Positions 35,899 to 44,707 of a stretch of 64,000 nt of DNA are shown one piece after another. This stretch comes from Actinomycetota bacterium (GTDB lineage: Bacteria > Actinomycetota > Acidimicrobiia > IMCC26256 > PALSA-555), in contig VGBR01000003.1 of assembly GCA_016870355.1 (NCBI GenBank), positions 192,653 to 256,652 of the forward strand, in the 5' to 3' direction. A program made the position numbers and the translations under genes. The notes beneath the pieces are model-generated. The model did no database searches. It had not been told where the DNA came from and worked only from the letters and a program-made list of their open reading frames with translations. The first letter of the stretch is position 1. Every line of letters begins with the position of its first letter.

Positions 35899-37215
35899 AT
35901 GCTCTCCCGACTCCGGAACATGTTCCGGGTGCCGGACCTCCGGTCCAAGATCCTCTTCACGCTGCTGATCGTCGGCGTGTACCGGCTGGGCGCGCACATC
36001 CCGGTTCCGTACGTCGACTTCAACGCGATCAAAGACCTTCAGGACGCGTCAGCGAACAGTGGCGTCGTCGGGTTCCTCGACCTCTTCTCCGGTGGCGCGA
36101 TCACGAACGTCGCGGTGTTCTTCCTCGGGATCATGCCGTACATCACCGCGTCGATCATCATGCAGCTGCTCGGCGTGGTGATCCCGAAGCTCGAGCAGTG
36201 GCAGCAAGAAGGACAGACCGGTCAGAAGAAGATCACGCAGTGGACGCGCTACCTCACCGTGGCGCTCGCGCTCATGCAGTCCACGGGCTTCGTGTTTGCG
36301 CTGCACGAGGGCAAGGGTGGCCTGATCGGGCTCAGCGCTTCTGGCCTCCCGAACGACATCGACTTCATCCCGGACTTCAACGCCGGTCGTGCGGCCCTGA
36401 TCGTCATGACCTGGACGGCCGGCACCGCGTTGGTGATGTGGCTCGGCGAGCTCATCACCCAGCGTGGAGTGGGCAACGGCATGTCGATCCTGATCTTCGC
36501 GTCGGTCGTCTCCACGCTGCCGGCGCAGGGGGGCGCCGTCTACAGCGAGGGCAGCGCGCTCCAGTTCTTCGTCGTGCTCGCCATCGGCATCGGCATGATC
36601 GTCGCGATCGTGTTCGTGGAGTCCGGGCAGCGCCGCATCCCCGTTCAGTTCGCGAAGCGTGTGGTCGGGCGCCGCATGTACGGCGGCCAGAGCACCTACA
36701 TCCCGCTGAAGGTCAATCAGTCGGGTGTGATCCCGGTGATCTTCGCCAGCTCGATCCTATCGTTCCCCGCGCTCATCGCATCGGCCCTGGGGAACAGCGC
36801 CCAAGGTGTGCAGGAGTGGATCAACGACAACCTGGTCAACAACCAGGGTTGGTTCTACATCGGCTTCTACACGATCCTGATCATCTTCTTCGCGTACTTC
36901 TACACCGCGATCGCGTTCAACCCGATGCAACAGGCCGACATCATCCGCAAGCAAGGTGGGTTCATCCCAGGGATTCGTCCGGGTCCGCCCACCGAGAAGT
37001 ACCTCGCCAAGACGCTCAACCGCATCACGCTGCCGGGATCGCTGTTCCTTGCCTTCATCGCGATCACACCGCTGCTCGTGTTCGCGCTGTGGGACATCGA
37101 GCAGTTCCCGTTCGGCGGCACTGCACTGCTCATCACGGTGGGTGTCGCACTCGAGACGATGAAGCAGATCGATAGCCAGCTCATGATGCGCAACTACGAG
37201 GGATTCCTCTCCTAA
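35899..37215 (+). CDS. secY: Preprotein translocase subunit SecY
   Basis: A 438-residue channel subunit with ten membrane spans. Seen: RSKILFTLLIVGVYRLGAHIPVP (span 1), the plug region with GFLDLFSGGAITNVAVFFLGIMPYITASI, WLGELITQRGVGNGMSILIFAS, and the C-terminal loop GGFIPGIRPGPPTEKYL before spans 9-10. It forms the Sec channel with the SecE encoded at 6154. Followed within 5 bp by adk. Confidence 0.98.
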   Translation: MLSRLRNMFRVPDLRSKILFTLLIVGVYRLGAHIPVPYVDFNAIKDLQDASANSGVVGFLDLFSGGAITNVAVFFLGIMPYITASIIMQLLGVVIPKLEQWQQEGQTGQKKITQWTRYLTVALALMQSTGFVFALHEGKGGLIGLSASGLPNDIDFIPDFNAGRAALIVMTWTAGTALVMWLGELITQRGVGNGMSILIFASVVSTLPAQGGAVYSEGSALQFFVVLAIGIGMIVAIVFVESGQRRIPVQFAKRVVGRRMYGGQSTYIPLKVNQSGVIPVIFASSILSFPALIASALGNSAQGVQEWINDNLVNNQGWFYIGFYTILIIFFAYFYTAIAFNPMQQADIIRKQGGFIPGIRPGPPTEKYLAKTLNRITLPGSLFLAFIAITPLLVFALWDIEQFPFGGTALLITVGVALETMKQIDSQLMMRNYEGFLS

Positions 37216-37220
37216 CACCC

Positions 37221-37892
37221 ATGTCTGACCGCGGCCCCCACTTGGTGCTGCTGGGCAAGCAGGGAGCCGGCAAGGGCACCCAGGCTTCTCGGCTCGCCGA
37301 GCATTACGGCGTCATCCACCTCGCGACCGGCGACGTGTTCCGAGCGGCCATCAACGAGGGCACGGAGCTCGGGTTCGAAGTGCAGCGCTACATGGACAGG
37401 GGCGAGCTCGTTCCGGACGAGATCGTCATTGGTGTCGTGAGGGAGGTGCTGACGAACTCCGATGCCGTCAAGCGCGGCTTCGTGCTCGATGGGTTCCCAC
37501 GCACGGTCCCCCAGGCGAAGGAGCTCGAACGCGTACTCGCCGACTTCCCCCTCGACGTCGTCATCGATCTCGATGTGCCAACCGAGATCGCCTTGCACCG
37601 CATCGCCGGGCGGCGAGTGTGCGTGCAGTGCCAGACGACGTATCACGTCGACAACCCGCCGAAGGAAGACTGGATCTGCGATGTCTGCGGCAGTGACGTC
37701 GTCCAACGCGACGACGACACCGAGGAGGCGGTCATGCGGCGCCTCGAGCTCTGGGAGATCCAGACACTGCCGCTCATCCACTTCTACCGGCGCCGCGGTC
37801 TGCTCGCGCACGTTGACGGCATTGGCGACAGCGAAGATGTGTTCGAGTCGCTCGTTGCCACCGTCGAGGTGCGCATGACCGAAGACGCCTGA
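37221..37892 (+). CDS. adk: Adenylate kinase, zinc-lid type
   Basis: A 223-residue long-form adenylate kinase (ATP + AMP to 2 ADP). P-loop GKQGAGKGTQASRL, AMP-binding ATGDVFRAA and VLDGFPRTVPQA, and an extended LID with four cysteines (CVQCQTTYH ... CDVCGSD) that should bind zinc. Many actinobacterial Adks are short-lid forms without these Cys, so the zinc-lid form is noteworthy. It lies in the usual secY-adk-map order. Confidence 0.97.
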   Translation: MSDRGPHLVLLGKQGAGKGTQASRLAEHYGVIHLATGDVFRAAINEGTELGFEVQRYMDRGELVPDEIVIGVVREVLTNSDAVKRGFVLDGFPRTVPQAKELERVLADFPLDVVIDLDVPTEIALHRIAGRRVCVQCQTTYHVDNPPKEDWICDVCGSDVVQRDDDTEEAVMRRLELWEIQTLPLIHFYRRRGLLAHVDGIGDSEDVFESLVATVEVRMTEDA

Positions 37893-37898
37893 CCCACT

Positions 37899-38651
37899 GT
37901 GATCACTCGCAAGACACCCGACCAGATCGCCCTCATGCGGCGCGCTGGCAAGGTCGTTGCTGAGATGCACGAGGAGTGCATCCGTGCCGCCAAGCCCGGT
38001 GCGAGCACGCTCGACGTGGATGCGGTCGCCCGTGAGGTCATCGACCGCCGTGGGGCCCGCTCGAACTTCCTCGGCTACCACGGCTTCCCCGCGGTGGTCT
38101 GCACCTCACCGAACGGCGTCATCGTGCATGGGATCCCGAGCGCGGACGTGGTGCTCGAGGACGGCGACATCCTCTCTATTGACTGTGGGGCGATCATCGA
38201 GGGCTGGCACGCCGACGCGGCCGTGACCGTGCCGATCGGTGACATCGATGAGGAGTCGCAACGCCTCATCGACGTCACTCGAGAGTCGCTGGAGGCCGCG
38301 ATCGAGCAGGTGGTCGAGGGCAAGCGTCTCGGCGATGTCGGCGCCGCGGTTGAAGGTCGGGCCGAAGCCGCAGGGTTCACGGTCGTGCGCGAGTACGTCG
38401 GGCACGGCATCGGCACCGCGATGCACGAAGAGCCGCAGGTCCCCAACTACGGACCGGCGGGCAAGGGCATGAAGCTGAAGGAAGGGCTCGTGCTCGCGAT
38501 CGAGCCGATGGTCAACGCCGGCGGCGCCGAGACCGAAGTGCTCGGCGATGGCTGGACCGTGATCACCCGAGACGGCCGTCGGTCCGCGCACTTCGAGCAC
38601 ACGATCGCGGTCACCCACAACGGCCCCGAAGTCCTGACGCTGCCGGAATAG
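37899..38651 (+). CDS. map: Methionine aminopeptidase, type I
   Basis: A 250-residue enzyme that removes the initiator methionine. The pita-bread-fold metal ligands are visible: Asp in LSIDCGAIIEGWHADAAVT, His in GHGIGTAMHEEP, Glu in LAIEPMVNAG, and Glu in HFEHTIAVT. FLGYHGFPAVVCTSPNGVIVHGIP is the substrate-pocket strand. GTG 37899 is 6 bp after adk. infA would normally follow; here a 2.1-kb segment with a hydrolase and a toxin-antitoxin pair intervenes. Confidence 0.98.
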   Translation: MITRKTPDQIALMRRAGKVVAEMHEECIRAAKPGASTLDVDAVAREVIDRRGARSNFLGYHGFPAVVCTSPNGVIVHGIPSADVVLEDGDILSIDCGAIIEGWHADAAVTVPIGDIDEESQRLIDVTRESLEAAIEQVVEGKRLGDVGAAVEGRAEAAGFTVVREYVGHGIGTAMHEEPQVPNYGPAGKGMKLKEGLVLAIEPMVNAGGAETEVLGDGWTVITRDGRRSAHFEHTIAVTHNGPEVLTLPE

Positions 38652-38667
38652 GCAGTTCGAGGTCGCC

Positions 38668-39927
38668 GTGACCGACGTTCTCGACCTCGCCGATCGTCTC
38701 TGGCGCGGTGAGGTCGACACCTCCGAGCATCATCCGCTCCGCCACCTCGGCGAGATCGCCGTCGTGCGTGACGACACCGGCTTCGTCGCATCCTTTGCCA
38801 ACGTCAGCGCGTTCGACACCCCTGACGGGCTCCTGCTCGTCGACACCGGCAGCTCACTGCTGTCGGGAGCCGCGCGGGACACGCTGCGCAGCTGGACTGA
38901 TCGCAGTGTGCACACCGTCGTGTACACGCACGGACACATCGATCACTGCTTCGGCGTGGAGCGATACGAGGAAGAGAACCGCGAGCGCCGCCTTTCTGCA
39001 CCGCACGTCGTGGCACACGCCGCGGTCCCAGCTCGTTTTGACCGCTACAAGGAGACGGCGGGGTACAACGGAGCGATCAACCGCCGGCAGTTCGGCATCG
39101 ACAGCTTCGAATGGCCGGTCGACTACCGGTATCCCGACGAGACCTACCGCGACCGGCTTGACATCGAGGTCGGCGGCGAGCACTTCGAGCTCCACCATGC
39201 TCGGGGTGAGACCGACGACCACACCTGGGTGTTCGTGCCGGGGCGTCGGGTGCTGTGCACCGGCGACCTCTTCATCTGGGCCTCACCGAACTGTGGCAAC
39301 CCGCAGAAGGTCCAGCGCTACCCGAAGGAGTGGGCAGCGGCGCTGCGCACGATGGCGGAGCTCGATGCCGAGACGCTTCTCCCAGGCCACGGCCTGCCCA
39401 TCGTCGGTGCTGACCGCGTGCATCAGGCGCTGACTGAGACAGCCGCCCTGCTCGAGCACCTGTTCAACGAGACGTTGGCGATGATGAACGCCGGTGCCAC
39501 GCTCGACGACATCGTCCATACCGTCGAGGCTCCGTCCCAGCTCCTCGAGCGGCCGTACTTGCGACCCGTCTACGACGAGCCCGAGTTCATCGTTCGGAAC
39601 CTCTGGCGCTTGTACGGCGGCTGGTACGACGGCAACCCGTCCCGGCTCAAGCCAGCGGCCGACAGCGCGATCGCGCGCGAGGTGGCCACGTTGGCGGGAG
39701 GTGCGACCGCCCTCGCGGATCGCGCCCGCCAGGTCGCAGAAGAGGGCGACCTGAGGTTGGCTGCTCACCTCGTCGAATGGGCCTCGGCAGCCGCGCCCGA
39801 CGACGCGACCATCCATGAAGCCCGCGCCAACATCTACCGGTGTCGGCGCGATTCCGAGAGCTCGACCATGTCCAAGGGTGTGTTCGGGGCCGCGGCGCGA
39901 GAGTCGAAGGACAAGGCCGGCGCCTAG
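38668..39927 (+). CDS. Metallo-beta-lactamase fold alkyl-sulfatase-like hydrolase
   Basis: A 419-residue protein. The N-terminal metallo-beta-lactamase domain has THGHIDH (residues 87-93), the second-shell segment HHARGETDDHTWV and TGDLFIW, consistent with a dinuclear zinc hydrolase. The C-terminal part (GGWYDGNPSRLKPA, then GDLRLAAHLVEWASAAAPDDATIHEARANIYRCRRDSESS, in pieces) is the alkyl-sulfatase dimerisation domain of BDS1/SdsA-type enzymes. The sulfate-ester role is inferred; the SCP2-like third domain of SdsA is missing. GTG 38668, 16 bp after map. Confidence 0.85.
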   Translation: MTDVLDLADRLWRGEVDTSEHHPLRHLGEIAVVRDDTGFVASFANVSAFDTPDGLLLVDTGSSLLSGAARDTLRSWTDRSVHTVVYTHGHIDHCFGVERYEEENRERRLSAPHVVAHAAVPARFDRYKETAGYNGAINRRQFGIDSFEWPVDYRYPDETYRDRLDIEVGGEHFELHHARGETDDHTWVFVPGRRVLCTGDLFIWASPNCGNPQKVQRYPKEWAAALRTMAELDAETLLPGHGLPIVGADRVHQALTETAALLEHLFNETLAMMNAGATLDDIVHTVEAPSQLLERPYLRPVYDEPEFIVRNLWRLYGGWYDGNPSRLKPAADSAIAREVATLAGGATALADRARQVAEEGDLRLAAHLVEWASAAAPDDATIHEARANIYRCRRDSESSTMSKGVFGAAARESKDKAGA

Positions 39928-40086
39928 GTGAGCTCGGCGTGGGCGACCCGAGGCAACGACGTCGTGCCGGGAGCACCGTGATCTGAAGGAGGCGACCAGG
40001 GGTCGCTGAGGGTGGGGTGTGTGATGGGGCGTGGCCCGACACCCGCACGGGCGGCCGATCCATGAGCTCGAACGGCTCGGCTTCCA

Positions 40087-40404
40087 CTAGCCCAACCCGA
40101 GCATCGCCCGCAGCGCGTCGTCGAGCTCCCAGGTCTCCTCGGTGCTGAGGCGACCCACACGGCGCCCGACACGACGTCGATCAATCACCTTCGTCTGTTC
40201 GACGAGGATGCGCGTCACCCTTCCCCCCAGGGCGATCTCGGGTCGCCACGATGTGGCGACCGCCTGCGTAGAGGTGGGTGCGACGATGACGGTCGAAAGG
40301 CCGTCGAACACATCGGATTGGACGATCACGCCGTAGCGCCGGCCGCCGTGCTCATGTCCGGTCGCTTGGCCGAGCCGGACCTCGTGGATGTCACCACGGG
40401 TCAC
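40087..40404 (-). CDS. MazF/PemK-type toxin (endoribonuclease)
   Basis: A 105-residue toxin of the PemK/MazF fold. Start TRGDIHEVRLGQATGHEHGGRRYGVIVQSD (in pieces), then STVIVAPTSTQA and RVTRILVEQTKVIDRRRVGRRVGRL, which match the family's beta-sheet and the 'VDQ.RTVD..R' region. MazF family members cut mRNA or tRNA at short motifs. It overlaps the end of the upstream antitoxin gene by 14 bp, so both are made together. Confidence 0.88.
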   Translation of the reverse strand: MTRGDIHEVRLGQATGHEHGGRRYGVIVQSDVFDGLSTVIVAPTSTQAVATSWRPEIALGGRVTRILVEQTKVIDRRRVGRRVGRLSTEETWELDDALRAMLGLG

Positions 40405-40630
40405 TCAGATCCTCCATCTCCTCGAGCACCCTGGCCATCTCGGCTCTGTCGACGGGGTCGTTGGCGATCCGTGCGACCTCCGCGCGGATCGCCTCGGGCC
40501 GGCGGCGCCGTTCGGCTGCCTCGATGACGGCGGTGCGGATGGCCTCCGACCGGCTCACGCCCGTGCTCTCCAGCATCCGGAGGGCGCGCAGAGCGTCGTC
40601 GTCGAGTCGCACCGAGATGGCCTTGGGCAT
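40391..40630 (-). CDS. Ribbon-helix-helix antitoxin
   Basis: A 79-residue protein. The N-terminal ribbon-helix-helix (PKAISVRLDDDALRALRMLESTGVSRSEAIRTAVIEAA, in pieces) binds DNA. The C-terminal acidic region (IANDPVDRAEMARVLEEMEDLSD) would wrap the toxin. ATG 40630 lies 11 bp from an operator-like pair of palindromes, consistent with autorepression. Together with the toxin it is a complete type II module inserted between map and infA. Confidence 0.87.
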   Translation of the reverse strand: MPKAISVRLDDDALRALRMLESTGVSRSEAIRTAVIEAAERRRRPEAIRAEVARIANDPVDRAEMARVLEEMEDLSDPW

Positions 40631-40641
40631 CAGGAGTGAAC

Positions 40642-40666
40642 GTATCACGATCTGTGATACACAGAT
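40642..40666. promoter_or_regulatory. Overlapping palindromes, likely antitoxin operator
   Basis: GTATCAC (40642-40648) and GTGATAC (40654-40660) form one perfect inverted repeat with a 5-bp spacer. ATCTGTG (40650-40656) and CACAGAT (40660-40666) form a second, overlapping one with a 3-bp spacer. Their place just upstream of the RHH antitoxin start fits a cooperative operator. Confidence 0.7.
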
Positions 40667-40692
40667 GCGCCCGGAGTGTGACAACGCTGATT

Positions 40693-40721
40693 TTTCAAGG
40701 GCTGTGGGGACCGTGTAGCCT
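40693..40721 (+). promoter_or_regulatory. Candidate infA promoter
   Basis: TTTCAA (40693-40698), 17 bp, TAGCCT (40716-40721), leaving a 65-nt leader before the GTG of infA. It is divergent from the antitoxin, whose operator lies 27 bp upstream, so the toxin module could affect this promoter. Confidence 0.5.
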
Positions 40722-40786
40722 GGACAGGCTCACAAGTGAGTATTTGAGGGCGTTTCGCGCGCCCGCGTAGGCCTGACAAGAGGTGG

Positions 40787-41020
40787 GTGGAAGCCCTGGC
40801 GAAGCCGAAGGACGACACGATTCTGGTGGAGGGAACGGTGGTCGAGCCGCTCCCGAACGCCATGTTCCGTGTCGAGCTCGAGAACGGGCACAAGGTGCTC
40901 GCGCACATCTCCGGGAAGATGCGGATGAACTACATCCGAATCCTTCCGGGAGACCGAGTGCAGGTCGAGCTCACGCCTTACGACTTGAGCCGTGGCCGCA
41001 TCACCTACCGATACAAGTAG
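40787..41020 (+). CDS. infA: Translation initiation factor IF-1
   Basis: A 77-residue OB-fold factor that occupies the ribosomal A site during initiation. [68 protein letters not shown] is the full IF-1 signature (residues 9-77). GTG 40787 gives four residues more than usual; a start slightly further in is possible. It opens the alpha operon infA-rpmJ-rpsM-rpsK-rpsD-rpoA-rplQ. Confidence 0.98.
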   Translation: MEALAKPKDDTILVEGTVVEPLPNAMFRVELENGHKVLAHISGKMRMNYIRILPGDRVQVELTPYDLSRGRITYRYK

Positions 41021-41037
41021 TTCGAGACGAGTGCAGC

Positions 41038-41151
41038 GTGAAGGTTCGACCGTCAGTCAAGAAGATGTGCGAGAAGTGCAAGCTGATCCGTCGTCACGGG
41101 TCGGTGCGCGTCATCTGCACGAACCCGCGGCACAAGCAACGACAGGGTTAG
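41038..41151 (+). CDS. rpmJ: Ribosomal protein L36
   Basis: A 37-residue L36, the smallest 50S protein: [20 protein letters not shown], then [15 protein letters not shown]. Zinc ligands Cys11, Cys14, Cys27 and a C-terminal His are present, so this is the zinc-binding form. GTG start at 41038, 17 bp after infA. Confidence 0.97.
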   Translation: MKVRPSVKKMCEKCKLIRRHGSVRVICTNPRHKQRQG

Positions 41152-41158
41152 GGGTCTA

Positions 41159-41536
41159 GTGGCACGAATCGCTGGCGTCGACATCCCCCGCGAGAAGCGG
41201 CTGGAGATCTCGCTCACCTACATCTTCGGCGTGGGCCGCACCACCGCCAAGACCGTGTGCGACCAGACGAACTTGTCGCGTGACACGCGCGTGCGTGACC
41301 TCACCGACGATGAGGTCGCCAAGCTGCGGTCGTGGATCGACGCCAACCTGCAGGTCGAGGGTGACCTGCGCCGTGAGATCGCCGCCAACATCAAGCGCAA
41401 GGTGGAGATCGGAAGCTACGAAGGCATCCGTCACCGCCGGGGCCTGCCAGTCCGGGGTCAGCGCACGCGCACGAACGCGCGGACGCGCAAGGGCCCGAAG
41501 AAGACCGTGGCCGGTCGCAAGAAGGCCCGCAAGTAG
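41159..41536 (+). CDS. rpsM: Ribosomal protein S13
   Basis: A 125-residue S13 of the 30S head, contacting P-site tRNA and intersubunit bridges. [32 protein letters not shown] (in pieces), the helix-hairpin motif, and [23 protein letters not shown] near the end. GTG start 7 bp after rpmJ. Confidence 0.99.
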   Translation: MARIAGVDIPREKRLEISLTYIFGVGRTTAKTVCDQTNLSRDTRVRDLTDDEVAKLRSWIDANLQVEGDLRREIAANIKRKVEIGSYEGIRHRRGLPVRGQRTRTNARTRKGPKKTVAGRKKARK

Positions 41537-41563
41537 TCGAACGAGCAGAAGAAGAGGATCTCG

Positions 41564-41962
41564 GTGGCCAAGCCGGCAGCGGGTGGACGACGCCCGAAGC
41601 GCAAAGAGCGGAAGAACGTCGCGTACGGCGTCGCGCACATCAAGTCGTCGTTCAACAACACGATCATCACGATCACTGACCAGCAGGGCAACGCGCTCGC
41701 GTGGGCGTCGTCGGGCAACGTCGGTTTCAAGGGCTCCCGCAAGAGCACGCCGTTCGCGGCGCAGCTCGCTGCGGAGACGGTGGCGCGCCGGGCGATGGAG
41801 CACGGTGTGCGAAAGGTCGACGTGATGGTGAAGGGCCCCGGCTCCGGTCGCGAGACCGCCATCCGCACGATCCAGAACACGGGTATCGAGGTCGTCGGCA
41901 TCAAGGACGTCACGCCGATCCCGCACAACGGCTGCCGTCAACCGAAGCGGAGGCGGGTGTAG
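41564..41962 (+). CDS. rpsK: Ribosomal protein S11
   Basis: A 132-residue S11, lining the mRNA exit. [47 protein letters not shown] and [18 protein letters not shown] are all standard. GTG start. Its stop codon overlaps the rpsD GTG by one base. Confidence 0.99.
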   Translation: MAKPAAGGRRPKRKERKNVAYGVAHIKSSFNNTIITITDQQGNALAWASSGNVGFKGSRKSTPFAAQLAAETVARRAMEHGVRKVDVMVKGPGSGRETAIRTIQNTGIEVVGIKDVTPIPHNGCRQPKRRRV

Positions 41963-42585
41963 TGGCTCGGTACACGGCTTCTGTGTGCAAGCTCTGCCGC
42001 CGCGAGCGGATGAAGCTGTTCCTGAAGGGCGCGAAATGCGAGTCGATGAAGTGCCCGGTGGAGCGCAAGCCTTATCCGCCTGGTGAGCACGGCCGCGGTC
42101 GCATCCGCGAGAGCGAGTACCTCATCCAGCTGCGCGAGAAGCAGAAGGCCCGTCGCATCTACGGCGTGCTCGAGAAGCAGTTCCGCAACATGTACGCCGC
42201 TGCCAACTCCGAGGCCGGCATCACCGGCGAGATTTTGCTGCGCATGCTCGAGCAGCGCATCGACAACGTGGTCTTCCGGGCCAACTTCGCGGCCAGCCGC
42301 AACCAGGCCCGCCAGTTCGTCCGTCACGGCCACGTGCTTGTGAACGGCAAGCGCGTGACCATCCCGTCGTACCAGGTGCGCAAGGAAGACGTGATCACGC
42401 TCGGCGACAAGGCCAAGAAGAACATCGTGGTGCGCCACAACCTCGACACCATCGACCGTGCGATCCCGCAGTGGCTCGAGGTGAACGCCGACGCGTTCCA
42501 AGTGACGGTGAGAGACATGCCACTGCGCGAGCAGATCGACGTGCCCGTGCGCGAGCAGCTCATCGTCGAGCTCTACTCCAAGTAG
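41962..42585 (+). CDS. rpsD: Ribosomal protein S4, zinc-cysteine form
   Basis: A 207-residue S4, primary 16S binder and regulator of the alpha operon in enterobacteria. The N-terminus has CKLCRRE, then CESMKCPVERK, the four cysteines of the zinc-binding form. The S4 RNA-binding domain follows (RIDNVVFRANFAASRNQARQFVRHGHVLVNGKRV, in pieces). GTG start overlapping the rpsK stop. Followed after 30 bp by rpoA. Confidence 0.98.
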   Translation: MARYTASVCKLCRRERMKLFLKGAKCESMKCPVERKPYPPGEHGRGRIRESEYLIQLREKQKARRIYGVLEKQFRNMYAAANSEAGITGEILLRMLEQRIDNVVFRANFAASRNQARQFVRHGHVLVNGKRVTIPSYQVRKEDVITLGDKAKKNIVVRHNLDTIDRAIPQWLEVNADAFQVTVRDMPLREQIDVPVREQLIVELYSK

Positions 42586-42615
42586 TCCCCCCGCAAGCGA
42601 AGAAGAAGGCAGCTC

Positions 42616-43551
42616 ATGCTGATCATCCAGCGTCCCGAGGTCGAGGCCGGCGAGGCCGAAGGCAACATCCAGTCGTTCGTGATCTCGCCGCTCGAGCCGG
42701 GCTTCGGTCACACACTCGGCAACAGCCTGCGTCGCACGTTGCTGTCGTCCATCCCCGGCGCAGCCGTCACGCAGGTGCGCTTCGACGAGGCGCTCCACGA
42801 GTTCGACACCATCCCGGGCGTGAAGGAAGACGTCACCGACCTCATCCTCAACTTGAAGGACCTCGTGCTGCGCTGCAGCAGCGAGGAGCCGGTGTCGCTG
42901 CGCCTCGACAAGCGCGGCCCGAGTGAGGTGACGGCGGCCGACATCCAGACCACGTCCGACTTCGAGGTCCTCAACGGCGCGATGCACATCGCGACCGTGA
43001 ACGCCAAGGGACGGCTCGCGATCGACCTCACGGTCGAGCAGGGCCGCGGCTACCTGTCGGCGGAGCGCAACAAGCGCACGTCGACGATCGGTGTGATCCC
43101 CGTGGACGCGATCTTCTCGCCGGTGCGGCGGGTCGCGTTCTCGGTGGAGCCCACCCGTGTGGAGCAGGCCACCAACTACGACAAGCTCACGCTCGAGATC
43201 GAGACCGACGGTTCGATCACGCCGCGCGAGGCGCTCGCCTCGGCGGGTGACACGCTCCGCTCGCTCGTGAGCCTGGTCGCCGACCTCTCCGACGAGCCCA
43301 AGGGCCTCGAGCTCGGTGAGGTGTCGCCGGCCACGTCGGCATCGCCCGATCTCGAGCTGCCGATTGAGGAGCTCGACCTGTCGGAGCGGCCGCGCAACTG
43401 CCTCAAGCGGGCGCGCGTCGACACGATCGGCCAGCTCGTGCAGAAGACCGAGGACGACCTCCTGGCGATCACGAACTTCGGTTCGAAGTCGCTCGAGGAA
43501 GTGCTCCAGAAGCTCGACGAGCGCGGGCTCGCGCTGCGGGTCAAGGAGTAG
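42616..43551 (+). CDS. rpoA: RNA polymerase alpha subunit
   Basis: A 311-residue alpha subunit. N-terminal assembly domain (residues 1-230) with [33 protein letters not shown] (in pieces). The linker is [18 protein letters not shown]. The C-terminal domain (about 245-311) has [36 protein letters not shown], whose arginine and asparagine contact UP elements and activators. ATG 42616 with AAGAAGGCAGC upstream. Confidence 0.99.
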   Translation: MLIIQRPEVEAGEAEGNIQSFVISPLEPGFGHTLGNSLRRTLLSSIPGAAVTQVRFDEALHEFDTIPGVKEDVTDLILNLKDLVLRCSSEEPVSLRLDKRGPSEVTAADIQTTSDFEVLNGAMHIATVNAKGRLAIDLTVEQGRGYLSAERNKRTSTIGVIPVDAIFSPVRRVAFSVEPTRVEQATNYDKLTLEIETDGSITPREALASAGDTLRSLVSLVADLSDEPKGLELGEVSPATSASPDLELPIEELDLSERPRNCLKRARVDTIGQLVQKTEDDLLAITNFGSKSLEEVLQKLDERGLALRVKE

Positions 43552-43558
43552 TCCTCCC

Positions 43559-43909
43559 GTGCCCGCGCCTCGCAAGGGTCCTCGCTTCGGACGTGATCCG
43601 GCGCACCAGCGCCTGATGATGGCGAATCTCGCCGCCAGCCTCTTCGAGGCCGAGCACGTCGTGACCACTGAAGCCAAGGCCAAGGCGTTGCGCCCGTACG
43701 CCGAGAAGCTCATCACCAAGGCGAAGGCCGGCACGGTGCACGACCGGCGGCAGGTGATCTCGACGATGCACGACAAGCGCGCGACGCACAAGCTGTTTGC
43801 CGAGATCGCACCGCGTTACGCGGAGCGCCCGGGTGGCTACCTGCGCATCCTCAAGCTCGGTCCCCGGCCGGGTGACAACGCGCCCATGGCGCGCATCGAG
43901 CTCGTCTAG
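43559..43909 (+). CDS. rplQ: Ribosomal protein L17
   Basis: A 116-residue L17: [53 protein letters not shown] (in pieces) and [28 protein letters not shown] start 7 bp after rpoA. End of the alpha operon; truA follows at 8 bp and is probably co-transcribed. Confidence 0.98.
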   Translation: MPAPRKGPRFGRDPAHQRLMMANLAASLFEAEHVVTTEAKAKALRPYAEKLITKAKAGTVHDRRQVISTMHDKRATHKLFAEIAPRYAERPGGYLRILKLGPRPGDNAPMARIELV

Positions 43910-43917
43910 GAGCTGGG

Positions 43918-44688
43918 GTGAGCCAGGCCGGCCCACCCACTGGGGGCCGCCTCCGGCTCGTCGTCGCGTACGACGGCACGGACTTCCGAGGCTTCGCGGC
44001 GCAGGCCGACCAACGCACGGTCGAGGGCACGTTGCTGGACGCGCTCGAGAAGGTGCTGCACTCACCACGCGAAGTCCTGGGCTTGGTGTGCGCGGGACGT
44101 ACCGATGCTGGCGTGCACGCCTGGGGCCAGGTGGTGAGCATCCAGACGTTGGCCGCGGCTGATCCTGAGCACCTGCGCCGAGCGCTCAATGGGATGCTCG
44201 CGCCGGAGATCGTCGTTCGCTGTTGCGATCACGCCCCTGCGGAGTTCGACGCCCGCCGGTCGGCGCGGTGGCGGCGCTACCAGTACACGATCGTGAACCG
44301 GCCCGAGCCCGACCCGTTCCTCGCCCGCTACTCGTGGTGGGTGCCCGAGCAGCTCGACCTCTCGCAGCTTCGGCTAGCGGCTGATCCGTTCGTGGGCGAG
44401 CACGACTTCGCGTCGTTCTGCCGGAAGGGTCCGGAAGGCACGACGACGCGGCGGCGGGTGCTCGAGTCGCAGTGGATCGACAGCGACGACGATGTGCTCG
44501 TCTACGAGATCAAAGCCACTGCCTTCTGCTGGCAGATGGTGCGCTCGGTCGTGGGCACCATCGTTGAAGCGGGCAGCGGTCGGATCAGCCCCGGCGACAT
44601 CATGCCGATCATCCGAGCCAACAACCGTCAGGCGGCACGCCGCCTCGCCCCACCCCAAGGGCTCTGCCTCATGAAGGTCGGCTACTAG
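43918..44688 (+). CDS. truA: tRNA pseudouridine(38-40) synthase TruA
   Basis: A 256-residue enzyme that forms pseudouridine at positions 38-40 of tRNA anticodon stems. Catalytic Asp in CAGRTDAGVHAWGQV; the N-terminal LVVAYDGTDFRGFAAQ and the C-terminal FCWQMVRSVVGTIVEAG segment are family hallmarks. GTG start. rplQ-truA adjacency is common in bacteria. It ends just before the convergent esterase gene. Confidence 0.97.
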   Translation: MSQAGPPTGGRLRLVVAYDGTDFRGFAAQADQRTVEGTLLDALEKVLHSPREVLGLVCAGRTDAGVHAWGQVVSIQTLAAADPEHLRRALNGMLAPEIVVRCCDHAPAEFDARRSARWRRYQYTIVNRPEPDPFLARYSWWVPEQLDLSQLRLAADPFVGEHDFASFCRKGPEGTTTRRRVLESQWIDSDDDVLVYEIKATAFCWQMVRSVVGTIVEAGSGRISPGDIMPIIRANNRQAARRLAPPQGLCLMKVGY

Positions 44689-44707
44689 GTCCCACCCCCG
44701 AGAATGT

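Noticed and set aside
39928-40086. Possible gene between the metallo-beta-lactamase gene and the MazF toxin
   Set aside because: No frame has a plausible start with coding-like composition; nothing else recognisable in these 159 bp.
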